Below are positions 14,939-22,914 of a stretch of DNA of 22,914 bases, one piece after another (the stretch's first letter is position 1; each line of letters begins with the position of its first letter). Source of the DNA: TMED8 sp964468005 (GTDB lineage Bacteria; Pseudomonadota; Alphaproteobacteria; Rhodospirillales; Casp-alpha2). A program made the position numbers and the translations under genes. The notes under the pieces are model-generated. The model was not told where the DNA came from and made no database searches. It was given only the letters and a program-made list of their open reading frames with translations. The stretch covers positions 1-22,914 of the forward strand of contig CAYXUT010000025.1 of NCBI GenBank assembly GCA_964468005.1. The letters run 5' to 3'.

Positions 14939-16840
14939 CTACTGGTTGCGTGCGCCGAAAAGCGCGTCGATGGCCTGCCGGTAAACCGTGACCCCGGCAG
15001 CGCCTCGGAACGCGGTGCGCAACTGGCTGGAAATGTCGCCCTGCAAGGAGCGCGACAAAGTTTTGGCCAGTTCATCCGTGCCTTTCTTGTCGACGGCGGG
15101 ATCCGGTACCTCGATAGATTTCAGCACCGCGATCCGATAACCATAGCCGACGCGGCCCATGGCCGCCTTGCCAACGGTGAGCTTGAACACATCTGTGATC
15201 AATGCGGCATCAAAATCCGCGCCACCGCCGCGCCCGTCGCGCATCAGCGGGTTGGAGGCCTTGGGTTTGAGTGGCTGCGTAGTGACGACATTGGCCAGGG
15301 TCTTGCCGCCGTTAACGGCATCGAGGATCGCTTTGGCGCGGGTCTCAGCCTGGGCGCGACGCTGCTCGGCCTTCCAGGCATCGACAACCTTGGCGCGGAC
15401 TTCGTCGAAGGGCCGCAGGACAGGCTTCATCACCTTGTCGACGCGCAGGATATAGAAGCCCGAATCACCGGCTTCGGTCATCGAGCTTTCGGTTGTTTCC
15501 TCGGTCGAGAAAGCAAGCGCCACGAACGTCTGGCCGCCGGGCAATGCTTCGACCACCTTGCCGGCGCGGTCGAGGCCCTTGCGGTCGATTGCGGCGAGCT
15601 TCCGAACCTTGAGATTGAGCACACCCGCGGCCTCTTCCAAGCTGGAGCCGCCACCCAAGGCATCCTCGAACTTGTTAGAGAGTTCATAGAGCCCGTCAAT
15701 GGCTTTCTCGCGCGACATCTCTTTTTTAAGCTGCACCTTGGCTTCGGCGAATCTCATGGAGCCACCCAGCGTGATGTCGTTGATCTCGAAGATGTGCCAG
15801 CCGAGTGCGGTTTTCGCCGGCTCAGTGACCTTGCCCTTGGCGGCGTCAAACACCGCTCCGGAAAGCTCTGGCAATAAGTCTTCCTTGCTGACCTCACCAA
15901 GCTCGACAGCAGACGCATCCTGGCCCGCCACCTCCTTAGCAACAACTAGGAAATCCGCACCTTCCGTAAGCCGCTTGTGCGCGCTTTTCGCCTTGCTCTC
16001 GTCGGCAACGATCATCTGACGGATCTTACGTTTTTCTTCCGTGATGAATTCATCGGCACGCTGGTCAAAGGCCTCGCGCAAGGTCTCTTCGGCAATAGAG
16101 ATTTCCTTGGCCATCTCGTCGGCATCAAGAGACACGTAGGTGACGGCACGGTATTCCGGCGCGGTGTAGGCCGCCTCATTCGTATTAAAATGTGCTCGCA
16201 ACTGGCTGTTGGTGGGCTCGGTAATACTCCCCGAATCCTTGTCCGCGACAAATACGGTGTCGGTATTGCGCTTTTCCTCGCGGAACTTATAGATGGCATT
16301 GACCCAGACCCTAGGCGCCACGATGCCGGCAGAAACACTGCCCAGGAGCTGCCGGCTGGCCAATTCGGCGCGCATGTTTTGTACGTAGCTACCTTCCGTG
16401 AGCCCGTTGGAATTTAGCAAATTGCGAAAACGCTGGGCATCAAAGTTGCCGGCCAAGCCCTTGAACATAGGCTCAGCTTGAATTTCAGCTCGCACCAGGC
16501 CGTCACTGATAGCAACTCCCAACTCGTTCGCCGTGACAGTGGTTGCCATGCTGTCAAGCTGGCGGTTCAAGACCATGTCAACGAGACCGAGCTTTTGCGC
16601 CTGTTCCATATCGAGACGCCCACCGAACAGCGGTCGCATGCGTGCCACTTCCTGATTGACATCACGGTAGAACTGGTTGGGACCGAGGCGCATGTCACCG
16701 ACCTCGGCTACAGCGCCGCCTCCGCCGACCTGATAGCCGAGCATATCCTGGATACCCCAGGCGCCGAAGCCCAGGACAAGCAGAAAGACAAAGAACTTGA
16801 CGACGATCTTACCAATGCGCTTGCGCATGAGAAGAAGCAT
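14939..16840 (-). CDS. ppiD: periplasmic peptidyl-prolyl isomerase, PpiD/SurA-N type
   Basis: This inner-membrane-anchored periplasmic folding factor has 633 residues. A basic N-terminus is followed by a membrane anchor (about 14-32), then a SurA-like chaperone region rich in helices. A parvulin-type PPIase domain lies around 250-360, where RQMIVADESKAKSAHKRL, GADFLVVAKE and GWHIFEINDI are the recognisable blocks. A long C-terminal part includes a second PpiD-like segment (GFYILRVDKV, FDEVRAKV). PpiD helps newly exported proteins fold near SecYEG. ATG 16840 has TGGGA nine bases upstream; Met-5 is an alternative. It heads an operon with trpE, an association common in alphaproteobacteria. Confidence 0.9.
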   Translation of the reverse strand: MLLLMRKRIGKIVVKFFVFLLVLGFGAWGIQDMLGYQVGGGGAVAEVGDMRLGPNQFYRDVNQEVARMRPLFGGRLDMEQAQKLGLVDMVLNRQLDSMATTVTANELGVAISDGLVRAEIQAEPMFKGLAGNFDAQRFRNLLNSNGLTEGSYVQNMRAELASRQLLGSVSAGIVAPRVWVNAIYKFREEKRNTDTVFVADKDSGSITEPTNSQLRAHFNTNEAAYTAPEYRAVTYVSLDADEMAKEISIAEETLREAFDQRADEFITEEKRKIRQMIVADESKAKSAHKRLTEGADFLVVAKEVAGQDASAVELGEVSKEDLLPELSGAVFDAAKGKVTEPAKTALGWHIFEINDITLGGSMRFAEAKVQLKKEMSREKAIDGLYELSNKFEDALGGGSSLEEAAGVLNLKVRKLAAIDRKGLDRAGKVVEALPGGQTFVALAFSTEETTESSMTEAGDSGFYILRVDKVMKPVLRPFDEVRAKVVDAWKAEQRRAQAETRAKAILDAVNGGKTLANVVTTQPLKPKASNPLMRDGRGGGADFDAALITDVFKLTVGKAAMGRVGYGYRIAVLKSIEVPDPAVDKKGTDELAKTLSRSLQGDISSQLRTAFRGAAGVTVYRQAIDALFGARNQ

Positions 16841-17325
16841 GTTGGATTTCCCAGCTTACCGACAAATTTCCAAAGCGGCGCGCATCATAAGAGGGGCCAG
16901 CGGCAGCGGCAATGGTGTTATGGCAATATGGCACCAGATAACACACCCAGCCATCCTCGCAAAGGCGGGAAAGCCGGCTAAAGGCTGAGAGTCTTCAGGC
17001 ATCGCCAAGGCGTTTGACCAAGGCTATTTCTTAGCAACCCTGCGGTTCCAACTTGGCCTCGTGTCCGGCTAAATGGCCTGAATATTAGACCAAACTTCAC
17101 CCGCTAACACCACGACACGCACGTAGTACCCAAGTGCCGTTTACCCCGCAGGCGTATATGAAAGCCATAAAGACGATGGTCTAGATCGAAGGTGAGAAGA
17201 TGAGTAGACGGATGACTTGGTGCCACTAACATTGCCCTCTTGTACCATGGTCCCTTTAACTATAAGGCTATTAGCACGCTCGATGATCAGACAACCGACG
17301 CACAGCCAAAAGAGATCACCCGTTT
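16841..17325. other. 485-bp intergenic region between divergent ppiD and alpha/beta hydrolase
   Basis: No gene is recognisable in either strand. It must hold the ppiD promoter. Only very short open frames occur, and none has a family signature. A degenerate hairpin repeat lies at 16943-16980. Confidence 0.5.
16943..16980. repeat. diverged dispersed palindromic repeat (CCCGC-type)
   Basis: The segment around CTCGC-AAAG-GCGGG (16956-16969) forms a 5-bp hairpin with one wobble. On the minus strand it encodes the FPAFARMAG-like string typical of the CCCGCxxxxGCGGG intergenic repeats common in alphaproteobacteria. It is a single diverged copy in this window, so the assignment is tentative. Confidence 0.3.
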
Positions 17326-18144
17326 ATGACCATCCTGAATTTGTGCGACGGAAACTCTTTGTTCTACGTTTATCACCCGCCGGCTAACAGCGACGGAAAA
17401 ACCTTCGTTTTCTTCAATGCCCTAACGGGCGATCTAGACATGTGGGAGGGGAATATCGGTGAGGCCTTGCGCGCCGTTGGTCATGGTACGCTAGGTTTCA
17501 ATTTCCGCGGCCAGCGCGATAGCGATTTTACGCCCGATGTTACGCTAACCCCAAGCCAGATCGTCGCCGACGCAGCGAGGGTCATGGGGCACGTGCAGCC
17601 CCCCAGGCCGGTAATGGTCGGGCTTTCCATCGGCGGATTGTTCGCCGCACAACTGCATCTTGGCGGCACGCCCGGTTCACGGGCCGATGCTATTGTCTTG
17701 ATCAATACCCTGCGCATCGATGGGCCGCGCCTCAAATGGATTAACGAAGCGGTAGTGCGTGGCGCTGAGACCGGCGGGGTAGAACTGTTCAAGGATCTAT
17801 TTCTACCGTTGCTGTTCGGAGAGAAGTGGCTGGGCGAGAACCGCAGGGACTACCTAAAAGACGATCCCTATACACCGCTCGATCAAGACACCGGTACCTA
17901 TCAGCTCTTGAAGCATGCTTCCGAGGCCGACTGGAATGTACCTTACGAGAAACTCGACATGCCGGTGCTGGTGATGACAGGCCTTCAGGACCACGTGTTC
18001 TATGAAGCAGATGCGGTCAACAGTTTATCGGCTAGACTGCCGAATGCGACGCACTTGGATATCCCGGATGCAGGCCACCTATTGCCGGTTGAGGCGCCTG
18101 CGACCTTCAGCCAGGCATTACTCGATTTCGTCATCGACATCTGA
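17326..18144 (+). CDS. alpha/beta hydrolase
   Basis: This cytosolic alpha/beta-hydrolase-fold enzyme has 272 residues. The catalytic triad is readable: nucleophile S101 in GLSIGG (99-104), Asp D222 in TGLQDHVF and His H251 in DAGHLLP. The oxyanion-side strand reads FVFFNALTGDLDMW at 27-40 instead of the more usual HGxxG. There is no signal peptide. The substrate cannot be named; esterases, lactonases and peptidases share this pattern. The next gene, a transporter, starts three bases after the stop, so they form a two-gene unit. A purine-rich CAAAAGAGA stretch before the ATG may serve as ribosome binding site. Confidence 0.85.
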   Translation: MTILNLCDGNSLFYVYHPPANSDGKTFVFFNALTGDLDMWEGNIGEALRAVGHGTLGFNFRGQRDSDFTPDVTLTPSQIVADAARVMGHVQPPRPVMVGLSIGGLFAAQLHLGGTPGSRADAIVLINTLRIDGPRLKWINEAVVRGAETGGVELFKDLFLPLLFGEKWLGENRRDYLKDDPYTPLDQDTGTYQLLKHASEADWNVPYEKLDMPVLVMTGLQDHVFYEADAVNSLSARLPNATHLDIPDAGHLLPVEAPATFSQALLDFVIDI

Positions 18145-18147
18145 ACC

Positions 18148-19077
18148 GTGTCGCTTTGGCATCGATACGCATGGGTAGCCTATTTTGCGGTGTTCGTAAG
18201 CGTTCTCGGCCATGCCTCAACCGAATTTTTCGCCGTACTTTCCGGTATCATGGGACCGGAACTTTCAGTTTGGCGTTTCGTGTTGGGCGGGACCGGACTC
18301 ATCGGCGTCGCACTGGCATTTCCCGATAGCCGCGACTTAATCACACCGCTCCGCACCCATGGTGGCCGCATCGTCACCGTATCGCTGTTTGGCGTCACTG
18401 GTGGTTATCTAGTATTTCACTGGTCGCTGGATTTCGCATCCGTACCGCAGGTCGCAACCATCGTAACGGCGGCGCCGATGTTCGTTGGTATCACCAATTA
18501 CCTGGTCAACCGCCAATCCTTCGGCCTGGCCAAGGTCGTCAGCGGCTGTTGCGCACTGGTCGGCATCGCGCTTTTGATCACTGATGGCTATCTAGCCACC
18601 CTAGCGGGCTCGTCGAAAAGCCTGATCGGCGTCTTGATGGCGCTGGCTTGCGCGGTAACGCTCTCCATCTACATGGTTCTTATCAAGTCGGTAGTTGAGG
18701 TTTACGGCGCACTCAGGGTCACCACGCTTAGTATTGTTATCGGCGCGATTGGGCTGTGGCTGGTTGTCGGATTTGTGTTCGGCATCTGGGTCAGACCAGC
18801 GCGTTTCAATTCCATGTCAAACGGCGCAATCGGCTCACTGCTGACCATCGCCATCTGGAACACGACGATCACTCAGTTTCTTTGGATTGGCGGGCTTGCA
18901 GCCGTGCCTGACATCACCCGCGGCAGCTATCTATTCTTTTTGAAACCGGTGATCGCCGCGCTGCTAGCGGTGGCGATCCTTGACCAAGGCCTCACAGCCG
19001 TCCAAATCGCGGCTATCTTGCTCGTGACCGCATCCGTTGCGGCGGAGTTCCTGGTGGATCACTTCCGCACCAAATGA
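18148..19077 (+). CDS. EamA/DMT family transporter
   Basis: This is a second drug/metabolite-superfamily permease, 309 residues, with about ten membrane segments. Features of the EamA fold are the early WRFVLGGTGLIGVAL segment, FHWSLDFASVPQVATIV with APMFVGI (repeat-one signature) and the repeat-two end SYLFFLKPVIAALLAVAI. It is not a close copy of the transporter at 10953. The start is GTG at 18148, three bases after the hydrolase stop and without a separate ribosome binding site, so expression probably depends on coupling to the hydrolase. Substrate unknown; pairing with a hydrolase may point to export or import of its substrate or product. Confidence 0.85.
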   Translation: MSLWHRYAWVAYFAVFVSVLGHASTEFFAVLSGIMGPELSVWRFVLGGTGLIGVALAFPDSRDLITPLRTHGGRIVTVSLFGVTGGYLVFHWSLDFASVPQVATIVTAAPMFVGITNYLVNRQSFGLAKVVSGCCALVGIALLITDGYLATLAGSSKSLIGVLMALACAVTLSIYMVLIKSVVEVYGALRVTTLSIVIGAIGLWLVVGFVFGIWVRPARFNSMSNGAIGSLLTIAIWNTTITQFLWIGGLAAVPDITRGSYLFFLKPVIAALLAVAILDQGLTAVQIAAILLVTASVAAEFLVDHFRTK

Positions 19078-19302
19078 TCCAACTGAACTCGGGCTATCGA
19101 GGTTTAGTCGACCCTCCTAGATCCATTAAAACACCTGTCTAAAAATGACATTCCAAACCGTCCAATAAAAATCAATTAAGCTCTGAGCCCTCGTAATCTA
19201 ATCCCAAGAAGGCTGGTGATATCTTTCTTTTTACCCAGATGGCGTCAATACAAAACTAAACCATTAAAGGCGTACGTAAGATTGAGGGTCTCGAACCCAC
19301 CA

Positions 19303-20574
19303 TCAGGAGAAATTCGCCTCCCGCCAGGCTTCCTTGAGGCCGTCACGGAATTCAGGCGCGGCCAATTCGATCAATGCTTCGGCCCGGGCATGAAAGGGCA
19401 GGTGGCGAATGCGCTTGGCACCATATTCCGTCACTACGTAGTCAATATCGGTGCGCAAGGCCGTCGCCGCCGTGTTGGCGGGAAGAGCCGGAATGATCCG
19501 GGATAGAGATCCTTTTGCGGCGGTAGCGTTGAGGGCCAGGATCGAACGACCGCCTTTGGAAAGTGCCGCAGACCGCATCAGATCGACCGAACCGCCGGTG
19601 CCGCTGATCTGCGCGCCATCCAGCATGTCGGCGTTGACCTGGCCAAAAAGATCGACCTGTAGAGCGGAATTGATGGAAACGAAGTTATCGTTCCGGCGCA
19701 CCACGTCTGTATCGTGAGTATAGGTAACGGGGCGGAACAGCAAGTTTTCCGCCTGTCCAGCCCATTCTATCAACTCAGCAGAGCCCAACGTTGCACCGAA
19801 TACGGCCTGGCCCTTGTCGATATTCTTGGCAGCACCGTTGGCATTACCGGCCTTGATCAGCGCCATGGCGCCATCGGCCAGCATACCGGAATGGAAACCG
19901 AGATCGTTCCTGTCAAAAAGAGCGGCGAGCGTAGCGGAAGGAATGGCGCCGATACCGGTTTGCAGGCAATCACCATCATTGATTAGGTCGGCCACATGGC
20001 CGGCGATGGCTAGCACCGTACCATTCATGCGAGGCGCGGGAACGGTGGTCACAGCCCGGCTGCACTTCACAACGAGATCGAGTTGATCCAACCGCATCGT
20101 CGGGCTGCCCTTGGGTGCGGGCTGCTGATCATTGATCTCACCGACGATGATCTTTGCCTTGTCGAGCACGGCAGGAAGGAAATCGACGGTAACACCCAGT
20201 GACATCGTACCGTCGACATCGGGTTCCGGTAGCTGCACGATGGCCATATCGATGTCGACATCCCGCTCCAGATAGGTATAGATAGCCCGGTATTGCATAG
20301 GCAGGAAATCGATCCGCCCACTGGCGATGTTTTCGCGGTTTTCTGGCAGCGCAAAAAATGCTGTCGATTTAGCTTCCGGATGAAGAGTTGAGAAATCGAT
20401 CTTGTTAATTCCTGGCACCGTCACGCAGACGAAGCGCACTCCGGCACAACAATCGGAGCCCCCCCGGAGCGCATCCAGAGTTTCCGCTGGTTCCGCCGTG
20501 CAACTGCCAATGAAGACAGTCATGCCGGGTTTCAGGTGCCCCGCAATCTCTTGCGGTTCGATACAGTTTGTCAT
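19303..20574 (-). CDS. acetyl-CoA hydrolase / 4-hydroxybutyrate CoA-transferase family protein
   Basis: This 423-residue member of the acetyl-CoA hydrolase/CoA-transferase family (Cat1/Cat2/AbfT type) has both domains. Family motifs are DGTMSLG at 121-127, the CoA-binding GIGAIPSA at 207-214, SINSALQVDLFGQVNAD, then GTGGSVDLMRSA, and the late YVVTEYGAKRIRHLP. In 4-hydroxybutyrate CoA-transferases a catalytic Glu follows a His-Thr/Ser pair (HTEM/HSEM-like). Here the text is LGFHSGMLADGAM, with Gly at 230. It may belong to a branch with altered chemistry; the substrate is therefore open. It is transcribed divergently from tpiA and ends against the transporter at 18148. The start ATG 20574 has a weak GGA-containing site. 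Confidence 0.83.
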   Translation of the reverse strand: MTNCIEPQEIAGHLKPGMTVFIGSCTAEPAETLDALRGGSDCCAGVRFVCVTVPGINKIDFSTLHPEAKSTAFFALPENRENIASGRIDFLPMQYRAIYTYLERDVDIDMAIVQLPEPDVDGTMSLGVTVDFLPAVLDKAKIIVGEINDQQPAPKGSPTMRLDQLDLVVKCSRAVTTVPAPRMNGTVLAIAGHVADLINDGDCLQTGIGAIPSATLAALFDRNDLGFHSGMLADGAMALIKAGNANGAAKNIDKGQAVFGATLGSAELIEWAGQAENLLFRPVTYTHDTDVVRRNDNFVSINSALQVDLFGQVNADMLDGAQISGTGGSVDLMRSAALSKGGRSILALNATAAKGSLSRIIPALPANTAATALRTDIDYVVTEYGAKRIRHLPFHARAEALIELAAPEFRDGLKEAWREANFS

Positions 20575-20795
20575 GGTGTTATTTCCGATACGTTGGTGAT
20601 CGGTTTTCAGGCGCTTCGCCTCAAGTTACGGCGAAGGCTAATTTTCCATCCTGTGTCGGATCAGTCATGGTCAATACCCATCAATGAAATCTAAAGAAAA
20701 ATTACCGTCGCAAAACTGGATAATTCCTCAAATGAAAGCCAAGCATACTGGCCTTCATAGCTCGCGTAAAACGCCGGCCCATTTACGCCGCGTCA

Positions 20796-20824
20796 TTGAC
20801 TCCACCGCCACCTTGGCGGACAAC
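20796..20824 (+). promoter_or_regulatory. possible tpiA promoter with embedded palindrome
   Basis: TTGACT at 20796-20801 is followed 17 bases later by a poor -10 (GACAAC). In the spacer lies CCGCCA-CCT-TGGCGG (20805-20819), a 6-bp inverted repeat with a three-base loop, positioned like an operator. The weak -10 keeps confidence low. Confidence 0.25.
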
Positions 20825-20861
20825 ACTTGCACTCATTGACACCTGAGAATGGAAGTGCCCC

Positions 20862-21623
20862 ATGACCACTAAACGCCACCCATTGATCGCCGGAAACTGG
20901 AAAATGAATGGTCTGAAAAAAGACGTGCGTTCACTCGCCGGCGGTCTAGCAAGCAGGGTGAAAAAACTTAACAATCCGACCTTCGAGATGTTGGTCTGTC
21001 CGCCGGCACCACTGGTCGGCCTGGTCAGCGAGGTAGTCAAGGGCTCCGGCATCGCGGTCGGCGGCCAGGATTGCCACGCCAGTGAGGCCGGAGCGCACAC
21101 CGGCGATATCAGTGCGGCGCTGCTCAAATCGATGGGCTGCAAGTACGTGATCGTGGGCCATTCCGAGCGCCGCACAGACCACGCAGAAACCGACAAGGTG
21201 GTCAAGGCCAAGGCTGAGACAGCGTTGGTGGCGGGCCTCAAAGTGATCGTCTGCATCGGCGAGACACTTAAGGAGCGCAAGGCCGGCCAGACCTTGAACG
21301 TCAATCGAAAGCAGCTTCGCGGATCGCTTTCGGCCGACGCGACAGCGGCCAACACGGTTATTGCCTACGAGCCCGTCTGGGCCATCGGTACCGGCGAAGT
21401 TGCCACGCCCGAACAAGCCCAGGAGGTTCACGCCGCAATCCGAGATGTGCTAAAAAGCAAATTGGGCGCTGATCAAGCCGACAAAATGCGTATCCTCTAT
21501 GGCGGGTCTATGAGACCCGATAATGCCGCAGAATTGCTGGCGCAGCCGGATATCGATGGCGGCTTAATCGGCGGCGCCAGCCTTACAGTTAGGGATTTTT
21601 GGGGTATAGCGCAAGCGGTCTGA
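20862..21623 (+). CDS. tpiA: triosephosphate isomerase
   Basis: TpiA interconverts dihydroxyacetone phosphate and glyceraldehyde 3-phosphate. The 253-residue TIM barrel has every catalytic element: AGNWKMNG with N12 and K14, YVIVGHSERR with electrophile H100, AYEPVWAIGTG with base E170, and the phosphate loops ILYGGSMRP and GLIGGASL. ATG 20862 follows GGAAG at proper spacing. In many alphaproteobacteria it sits back to back with ppiD and is followed by secG and pyrG. Here three foreign-looking genes separate it from ppiD, and no secG follows. It can draw on the DHAP expected from the tetronate operon at 2873-6640. Confidence 0.96.
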   Translation: MTTKRHPLIAGNWKMNGLKKDVRSLAGGLASRVKKLNNPTFEMLVCPPAPLVGLVSEVVKGSGIAVGGQDCHASEAGAHTGDISAALLKSMGCKYVIVGHSERRTDHAETDKVVKAKAETALVAGLKVIVCIGETLKERKAGQTLNVNRKQLRGSLSADATAANTVIAYEPVWAIGTGEVATPEQAQEVHAAIRDVLKSKLGADQADKMRILYGGSMRPDNAAELLAQPDIDGGLIGGASLTVRDFWGIAQAV

Positions 21624-21689
21624 CTTCGTCATTTACGCTTGTCTGTGGTATCTTGGGTGCATAGACGACATCGACTACGACGAAGTTTT
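21624..21689 (+). terminator. possible loose terminator after tpiA
   Basis: CTTCGTC directly after the tpiA stop (21624-21630) pairs with GACGAAG at 21679-21685, which is followed by TTTT. The stem is only 7 bp and the loop 48 bases, so this is a weak intrinsic-terminator candidate. Confidence 0.2.
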
Positions 21690-21988
21690 GCGAGCCGGGC
21701 GGGCGCGTCGTGCAAAGTCGCGGCGTCGAAATACGTCAATCTAAAAATCAAACCGGCACAGGAAAAGCGGCTACCCAACCGCTGCCCCTAGCAAAAGCAT
21801 AAAACACGCCTGCCGCCGGGGCAGGGAACGACCAACGACTTTCCAGTCAGCTTGGCGTTCTCAATCGCCTTCGCCTCGACCGGTATGTTGCCAATATGTA
21901 GCGCCATGGTGATAGCCTAGCTTTGAACAAAATGCATATTCCTACACATCACATGTAGAAACATACATCAATCGGGAGAGGAGGTTGC
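21690..21988. other. intergenic region between convergent tpiA and GST genes
   Basis: No recognisable gene lies here. A 39-codon minus-strand frame (21788-21907) has no family signature or ribosome binding site. A short AGCGG/CCGCT hairpin occurs near 21760-21785. No secG-like reading frame was found on either strand. Confidence 0.4.
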
Positions 21989-22690
21989 TTAGCGCTGGGC
22001 GAATTGCTTGTCACCGAACATGATACGTCGAGTTTCCTCGTCGATGCCCTTGGTCAGGTCACGGCGCTGGTCGGCCAGCACTTTCATCGCCTTTTCGACC
22101 GCTGGGCGAACGCTGATAGCATCAAGCCAGCGCGCCACGTTTGGTAGTTCTTCCAAATCCTGGCCGCGCCTTTGCGGGTTCAACGACCAGGGATAAGTAG
22201 CGATATCGGCGATGGAATAGTCATCACCAGCCAGATAGGCGCTCTCGCCCAGACGCTTGTTCATAATTCGGTAAAGTCGACCAGCCTCGTTGGTGTAGCG
22301 CTCAATGGCATATTCGACGTTATCCGCCGCATAGGAGCGGAAATGGTGTGCCTGGCCGAACATAGGCCCGACGGGCCCCATCTGGAACATTAGCCACTGC
22401 AGCGGCGTGTAGCGCGGTTCCGCATCTTTGGAGAGGAACTTTCCAGTCTTGTCGGCAAGATAGATCAAGATCGCGCCGGATTCGAACAAGGAGTAGGGCC
22501 TTCCATCCGGACCGTCGTTATCGATAATCGCCGGAATACGATTATTCGGACTGATGGCTAGGAAATCCGGCTCAAACTGCTCACCCTTTTGGATATCCAC
22601 GCCATGGATCTCGTGTTCAAGGCCGCACTCGTTCAGCATAATATGAACTTTGTGGCCATTCGGCGTCGGCCAAGTATAAACGTCGATCAT
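21989..22690 (-). CDS. glutathione transferase, nu-class (YfcG/YghU-like)
   Basis: This glutathione S-transferase-fold protein has 233 residues from ATG 22690. The N-terminal thioredoxin-like domain begins MIDVYTWPTPNGHKVHIML. Thr-9 and Asn-11 stand where the nu-class enzyme YfcG has its glutathione-activating residues. It is followed by the cis-Pro loop NNRIPAIIDNDG and the glutathione-binding LFESGAILIYLADKTG. The C-terminal helical domain contains YLAGDDYSIADIATYPW, the conserved N-capping box. Nu-class members bind two glutathiones and act as disulfide reductases. The frame is open up to 22807, but the extra 39 residues lack similarity to the family, and a GAGAGA stretch precedes 22690, so I chose the shorter start. 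Confidence 0.88.
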   Translation of the reverse strand: MIDVYTWPTPNGHKVHIMLNECGLEHEIHGVDIQKGEQFEPDFLAISPNNRIPAIIDNDGPDGRPYSLFESGAILIYLADKTGKFLSKDAEPRYTPLQWLMFQMGPVGPMFGQAHHFRSYAADNVEYAIERYTNEAGRLYRIMNKRLGESAYLAGDDYSIADIATYPWSLNPQRRGQDLEELPNVARWLDAISVRPAVEKAMKVLADQRRDLTKGIDEETRRIMFGDKQFAQR

Positions 22691-22914
22691 GTTGTCTCTC
22701 TTGCCCTGTATCATCACCACCGAGCCCGTTGTTGGCCCGTTCAAAGCTCCGTAAGGTGGGGGGAACGGGGAGAGGGTGCAAGCCCCATCTGCTGGGTTAC
22801 GGAACAATCATTCGTGAACTGAGGATCAAGGATGAGAAACCAAAGACGGATAACCCTCTGTTGCACCTACTTTTCGGCGGCGAAGTATTTTTAGACCCGC
22901 GCAGCACTGTTTTC

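Noticed and set aside
16478..16981. 167-codon plus-strand open frame
   Set aside because: It is antisense to the N-terminal part of ppiD and extends into the intergenic region. No family signature was seen, and the polar composition fits a shadow.
19286..19298. tRNA T-arm-like sequence (GGGTTCGAGACCC on the minus strand)
   Set aside because: No D-arm, anticodon arm or acceptor stem surrounds it. The upstream side is coding sequence of the CoA-transferase-family gene.
20614..20636. CTTCGCC/GGCGAAG hairpin followed by a short T-rich stretch
   Set aside because: No plus-strand transcript is expected to end there, because it lies upstream of two divergent genes. The T tract is weak.
21788..21907. 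39-codon minus-strand ORF
   Set aside because: It begins with ATG but lacks a ribosome binding site and any known family. It is too short to support.

Overview
This is a chromosomal window from an alphaproteobacterium, probably Rhodospirillales-like. The evidence is the divergent ppiD/tpiA neighbourhood with trpE directly downstream of ppiD, moderate-to-high GC coding sequence, and the families present (SlyX, DUF3565, YibQ-type deacetylase, nu-class GST). It is draft sequence: a 100-N gap at 6455-6554 is flanked by the same 55 bases on both sides, so the gap is almost certainly an artefact between two overlapping contig ends.

Region by region. (1) 1-2872 is a sparse, eroding stretch. It holds a DUF3565 gene, a doubtful ORF, a GIY-YIG nuclease gene and slyX. 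Between them lie three relics visible only on reading across frames: two response-regulator receiver pseudogenes (849-1328 and 2340-2733, minus strand) and an IS5-type transposase remnant (about 1848-2130, minus strand). (2) 2873-6640 is a tightly coupled four-gene operon for C4 sugar acids (L-threonate/D-erythronate type): dehydrogenase, 2-oxo-tetronate isomerase, 3-oxo-tetronate kinase and phosphate decarboxylase. The expected end product is dihydroxyacetone phosphate, which tpiA at 20862 can use. (3) 10747-6824 on the minus strand encodes an APH-type phosphotransferase, an acyl-CoA dehydrogenase of the ACAD10/11 kind and an acyl-CoA synthetase. This resembles the core of the 4-hydroxy acid (levulinate, lva) pathway and looks like an unfused bacterial version of ACAD10/ACAD11. 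A divergent EamA transporter gene follows at 10953, and the shared intergenic region carries two clean palindromes with the same half-site.

(4) 12130-16840 holds a YibQ-like divergent polysaccharide deacetylase, convergent with and overlapping by its stop codon the ppiD-trpE operon. (5) 17326-20574 holds an alpha/beta hydrolase, a second EamA transporter and an acetyl-CoA hydrolase/CoA-transferase family gene. These three sit between ppiD and tpiA, which are usually adjacent in this class. (6) 20862-22690 holds tpiA and a convergent nu-class glutathione transferase.

No rRNA, tRNA, CRISPR array, prophage or intact mobile element was found. The best candidates for something under-described are the three-gene 4-hydroxyacyl operon with its paired palindromes and the CoA-transferase-family protein with Gly where the catalytic Glu is expected. 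The decayed two-component/IS island suggests ongoing genome erosion.
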